Shown piece by piece: positions 61,344-63,185 of a stretch of 63,185 nt of DNA. The DNA comes from MWCR01 sp049325475 (GTDB lineage: Bacteria > Patescibacteriota > Patescibacteriia > 2-12-FULL-60-25): contig JBMOLN010000005.1 in NCBI GenBank assembly GCA_049325475.1, positions 1 through 63,185 on the forward strand, given 5' to 3'. The stretch's first letter is position 1. The number at the start of each line of letters is the position of its first letter. The position numbers were made by a program, and so were the translations under genes. A model generated the notes under the pieces. It did no database searches. It had not been told where the DNA came from and worked only from the letters and a program-made list of their open reading frames with translations.

Positions 61344-61371
61344 ATTATAGCTAAAATTAGCCAATTGTCAA
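61344..61371 (-). promoter_or_regulatory. Promoter of tsaD-tsaE
   Basis: TTGACA (61366-61371), 16-nt spacer consisting of ATTGGCTAATTTTAGC, TATAAT (61344-61349), about 12 nt before the ATG. The spacer is the dispersed GCTAAWWTTAGC motif. Confidence 0.75.
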
Positions 61372-61424
61372 TCACACCTCCCGGCTATTATTATTTATTA
61401 ATTGTTAATTATTATTTATATCGT

Positions 61425-61838
61425 ATGTGGATCCTTTACGGACTGCTCGCCGCCGTATCAGCTGCAGCCATGACTATTATCGCTAAAATCGGTTTATCAA
61501 AAATCGACCCGACTCTGGCAACTACCATCCGCAGCTTTATTATGTTCCTCTTTATGATGGTCGCCATGTTTGCTTTGCAAAAACACAAACTGATCGGTCA
61601 ATTAAATTCATCCGCTCTCTGGGCAATAATCATCTCCGCAATTTTTGGCGCAACATCCTGGCTTTTTTATTTTCTTGCATTAAAAGATGGGCCGGCTTCC
61701 AAAGTCGCAGCGCTCGACAGGCTTTCACTGGTCTTGGTCGTTGTCTTGGCAGTAATTTTTTTATCAGAAAAACTGACCTGGCAAGTCGGCATTGGAACTT
61801 TACTGATGACCCTCGGTGCGGCTGTAATGATATTATAA
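61425..61838 (+). CDS. EamA-family (drug/metabolite transporter-like) membrane protein
   Basis: 137 residues with four or five helices, one EamA repeat: MWILYGLLAAVSAAAMTIIA, LATTIRSFIMFLFMMVAMFAL, WAIIISAIFGATSWLFYFLALKDG, then ASKVAALDRLSLVLVVVLAVIFLSEKLTW and GTLLMTLGAAVMIL. The two-repeat transporters have about 300 residues, so this is the half-size type that works as a dimer. The substrate is unknown. The frame is open to 61308, but the upstream part is repeat sequence; ATG at 61425 starts at the first helix. Confidence 0.88.
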   Translation: MWILYGLLAAVSAAAMTIIAKIGLSKIDPTLATTIRSFIMFLFMMVAMFALQKHKLIGQLNSSALWAIIISAIFGATSWLFYFLALKDGPASKVAALDRLSLVLVVVLAVIFLSEKLTWQVGIGTLLMTLGAAVMIL

Positions 61839-61858
61839 AATCCCGCTAAACTGCGGGA
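61837..61858 (-). terminator. Terminator of the 97-residue gene
   Basis: ATCCCGC and GCGGGAT pair around AGTTTA; on the minus strand TTTTATA follows. It also lies right after the EamA stop codon. Confidence 0.65.
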
Positions 61859-62152
61859 TCAAGGACGCTGATTCATCATATCGATGATTTTCTTGAGTAA
61901 AAGAAATAAAGTACAGAGCACGATGGTAATCAAAATCGCCAAAATAAAAATGTATAACTGGCCTCTTTCTTGCGAAGGAATCACCACAGAAAAACAAAAT
62001 ATCGCCGCTGTAATCAGACTGCAGAATCCCAAATACCAAATGTAATAAATCATTTTGCCTGTTTTAGGTTTTGATCTGATCGTGTTAGGCAAAACATTCT
62101 TGGATATGGGCCTCATGCTGTCATAGTACGGAAATTCATTATCTTCCCGCAT
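61859..62152 (-). CDS. Small membrane protein (97 aa), SD-led
   Basis: A soluble N-terminal part of about 35 residues (MREDNEFPYYDSMRPISKNV) and two helices (about 37-58 and 65-88). No known family. GGGAGG ends 4 nt before the ATG at 62152, which decides the start against the longer frame to 62230. Upstream TTGACT (62201-62206), 17-nt spacer, TAATCT (62178-62183). Promoter, SD, gene and terminator make a complete small unit like those at 574, 43270 and 54344. Confidence 0.7.
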   Translation of the reverse strand: MREDNEFPYYDSMRPISKNVLPNTIRSKPKTGKMIYYIWYLGFCSLITAAIFCFSVVIPSQERGQLYIFILAILITIVLCTLFLLLKKIIDMMNQRP

Positions 62153-62266
62153 CTGACCTCCCTTCAATGCCGTTTTGAGATTAACAATCAACGCATCAAT
62201 AGTCAATAATGAATGGCTGGAATATGCCAAGATTTTAAAAAACTCTTGCTATTTGCTATTTGCGGA

Positions 62267-62336
62267 TATAATCATCCCCTCCCAAACGTAGTACTTTGTA
62301 CGTTGTACTTTGTACGTTGTACAATGTATTATGTAC
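62267..62336 (+). promoter_or_regulatory. Promoter box and GTAC-repeat leader of tdk
   Basis: TATAAT at 62267-62272 (TTGCTATT repeats upstream, no clear -35), then a leader with GTAGTACTTTGTACGTTGTA-type repeats (62286-62336) ending just before the ATG. Confidence 0.6.
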
Positions 62337-62342
62337 CTTAAT

Positions 62343-62912
62343 ATGAACGGTTCCCTAGAAGTCATCTGCGGCTGTATGAGCTCCGGTAAAAGTGAAGAGC
62401 TTATCCGCCGTCTGCGTCGAGCAACAATTGCCAAGCAAAAAGTAATTGTATTCAAGCCGGGCATCGATGTCCGCTCCGATGAGACTAAAATCCAATCCCG
62501 CAATGGCGTGCTTTATGAAGCGATTGCTATAAATGATATTAATGACATAAATCAGCATCTGAAAAACGATATTAAAGTCATCGCTTTTGACGAAGTTCAA
62601 TTTTTTCAATCTGAACTCATAGAAGCGATTCGCGATTTAGTCGCTTCCGGCCGCCGCATCATAGCCGCCGGGCTGGACACTGATTTTCGCGGCAATAGCT
62701 TTGGCATAATCGCCCAACTTCTGGCCGAAGCCGACAAAGTTACCAAATTGGACGCGGTCTGCATGCAATGCGGCGGCCGCGCCACCCGCACGCAAAGATT
62801 TTTAAACGGCTCTCCCGCTCCGTTTGACGCCCCGCAAATCGTTGTCGGCGGCGATGAAATGTACGAAGCCCGCTGCAGAAACTGCCATGAAGTACCAAAC
62901 ATAAGCAACTAG
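62343..62912 (+). CDS. tdk: Thymidine kinase
   Basis: Salvages thymidine to dTMP. 189 residues, type II family: P-loop GCMSSGKS at 10-17, FKPGIDVRSD, the DEVQFF Walker B/catalytic Glu region, GLDTDFRGNSFG, and the zinc site CMQCGG plus CRNC. The ATG at 62343 gives the normal N-terminus; the extra residues upstream translate repeat sequence. Directly after the stop come AGCATCTAGTATCTGG and CGAACCACGAACATCGAACC repeats. Confidence 0.95.
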   Translation: MNGSLEVICGCMSSGKSEELIRRLRRATIAKQKVIVFKPGIDVRSDETKIQSRNGVLYEAIAINDINDINQHLKNDIKVIAFDEVQFFQSELIEAIRDLVASGRRIIAAGLDTDFRGNSFGIIAQLLAEADKVTKLDAVCMQCGGRATRTQRFLNGSPAPFDAPQIVVGGDEMYEARCRNCHEVPNISN

Positions 62913-63066
62913 CATCTAGTATCTGGCGGCTAGCAACTAACAAGAGCGAATTATTCGAACCACGAACATCGAACCTCGAACCACGATTTTGATGTATAGA
63001 CTTCCGACTTATCGACGTTCATTCTTTCATTTTTAATTTTTTCATCTTTTCATTTAATGAATGAGT
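62913..63066. repeat. Repeats after tdk
   Basis: CTAGCATCTAGTATCTGG and GGCTAGCAACTAAC variants, TTCGAACCACGAACATCGAA variants and TTTCATTTTTAATTTTTTCA runs. No gene. Confidence 0.7.
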
Positions 63067-63068
63067 CT

Positions 63069-63105
63069 CCCCGGGTTCCGCTTAGCTGCACCCGGGGTTT
63101 CTTTT
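63069..63105 (+). terminator. Terminator downstream of tdk
   Basis: CCCCGGGT and CCCGGGG pair around a loop of about 15 nt, followed by TTTCTTTTATTT. After it, ATG at 63157 opens a short frame cut by the window edge that cannot be judged. Confidence 0.7.
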
Positions 63106-63185
63106 ATTTACACCATTCGAACACAAAGCTCTCGGTTTATTGTTATACATTAAAATATGTTAATCGTCCGGGGTCTTTCCCGCCT

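Noticed and set aside
63157..63185. Start of a gene at the right edge
   Set aside because: Only nine codons are visible, without SD; it cannot be judged.

Overview
The window looks like a chromosomal segment of a Candidate Phyla Radiation bacterium (Patescibacteria, Parcubacteria-like). The supporting signs are a short four-repeat ribosomal protein S1, a Cys-rich two-helix T4SS-type pilin protein, a surface domain with a GNVTYRPG motif typical of this group, a 1987-residue orphan protein, very few Shine-Dalgarno (SD) sequences before housekeeping genes, and normal use of TGA as stop (which argues against Gracilibacteria/SR1). The lineage is inferred from content only.

Layout. 1-15.5 kb: tRNA-Ile(UAU), RluA-type pseudouridine synthase, gmk, rplS, a secreted surface protein, uvrA, a pilin-like protein with a DsbA-like oxidoreductase, secG, a peptide-binding protein, a kinase-like orphan, tRNA-Leu(CAG) with a duplicated 3' end, and a TMEM43-like membrane protein. 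15.5-19.1 kb is an accessory island: two short-period repeat arrays around a 23S-IVP-like four-helix protein, a tyrosine recombinase, and a PLD nuclease plus HNH nuclease pair enclosed by long inverted repeats. 19-28.4 kb: FecR-like surface protein, methyltransferase, DUF2779 nuclease, HAD phosphatase, a split small gene, RNase J and trpS. 28.9-40.6 kb, all on the minus strand: a FecR/CHASE2-adenylate cyclase pair, a 470-residue protein with a kinase-like patch, and the giant alpha-solenoid protein. 40.9-46.2 kb: RNase P RNA and an envelope glycan cluster (one sugar-phosphate transferase, two glycosyltransferases). 46.4-51.8 kb: two paralogous secreted propeller-like proteins, the larger carrying eight Ig-like repeats. 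51.8-63 kb: rpsA, ftsH, a membrane protein with a PilB/GspE ATPase, tsaE, tsaD, an EamA protein and tdk.

Genes that work together: DsbA-like protein, SecG and signal peptides serve the Cys-rich exported proteins; PilB/GspE and the pilin-like protein fit a pilus or DNA-uptake apparatus; TsaD and TsaE belong to the t6A pathway; FecR and CHASE2-cyclase form a likely envelope-to-cAMP sensor.

The most unusual signals are (1) the inverted-repeat-bounded PLD/HNH module beside a recombinase, (2) a 155-bp promoter block present twice in opposite orientation in front of unrelated genes, (3) families of short-period repeats that fill gene borders and 5' leaders and also sit in frame inside conserved genes such as tsaD, tsaE and the pseudouridine synthase, and (4) two styles of gene start: -10 boxes 6-8 nt from ATG for many genes, against strong SD sites for a few stand-alone small genes. 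All calls are by reading alone; no database search was run.
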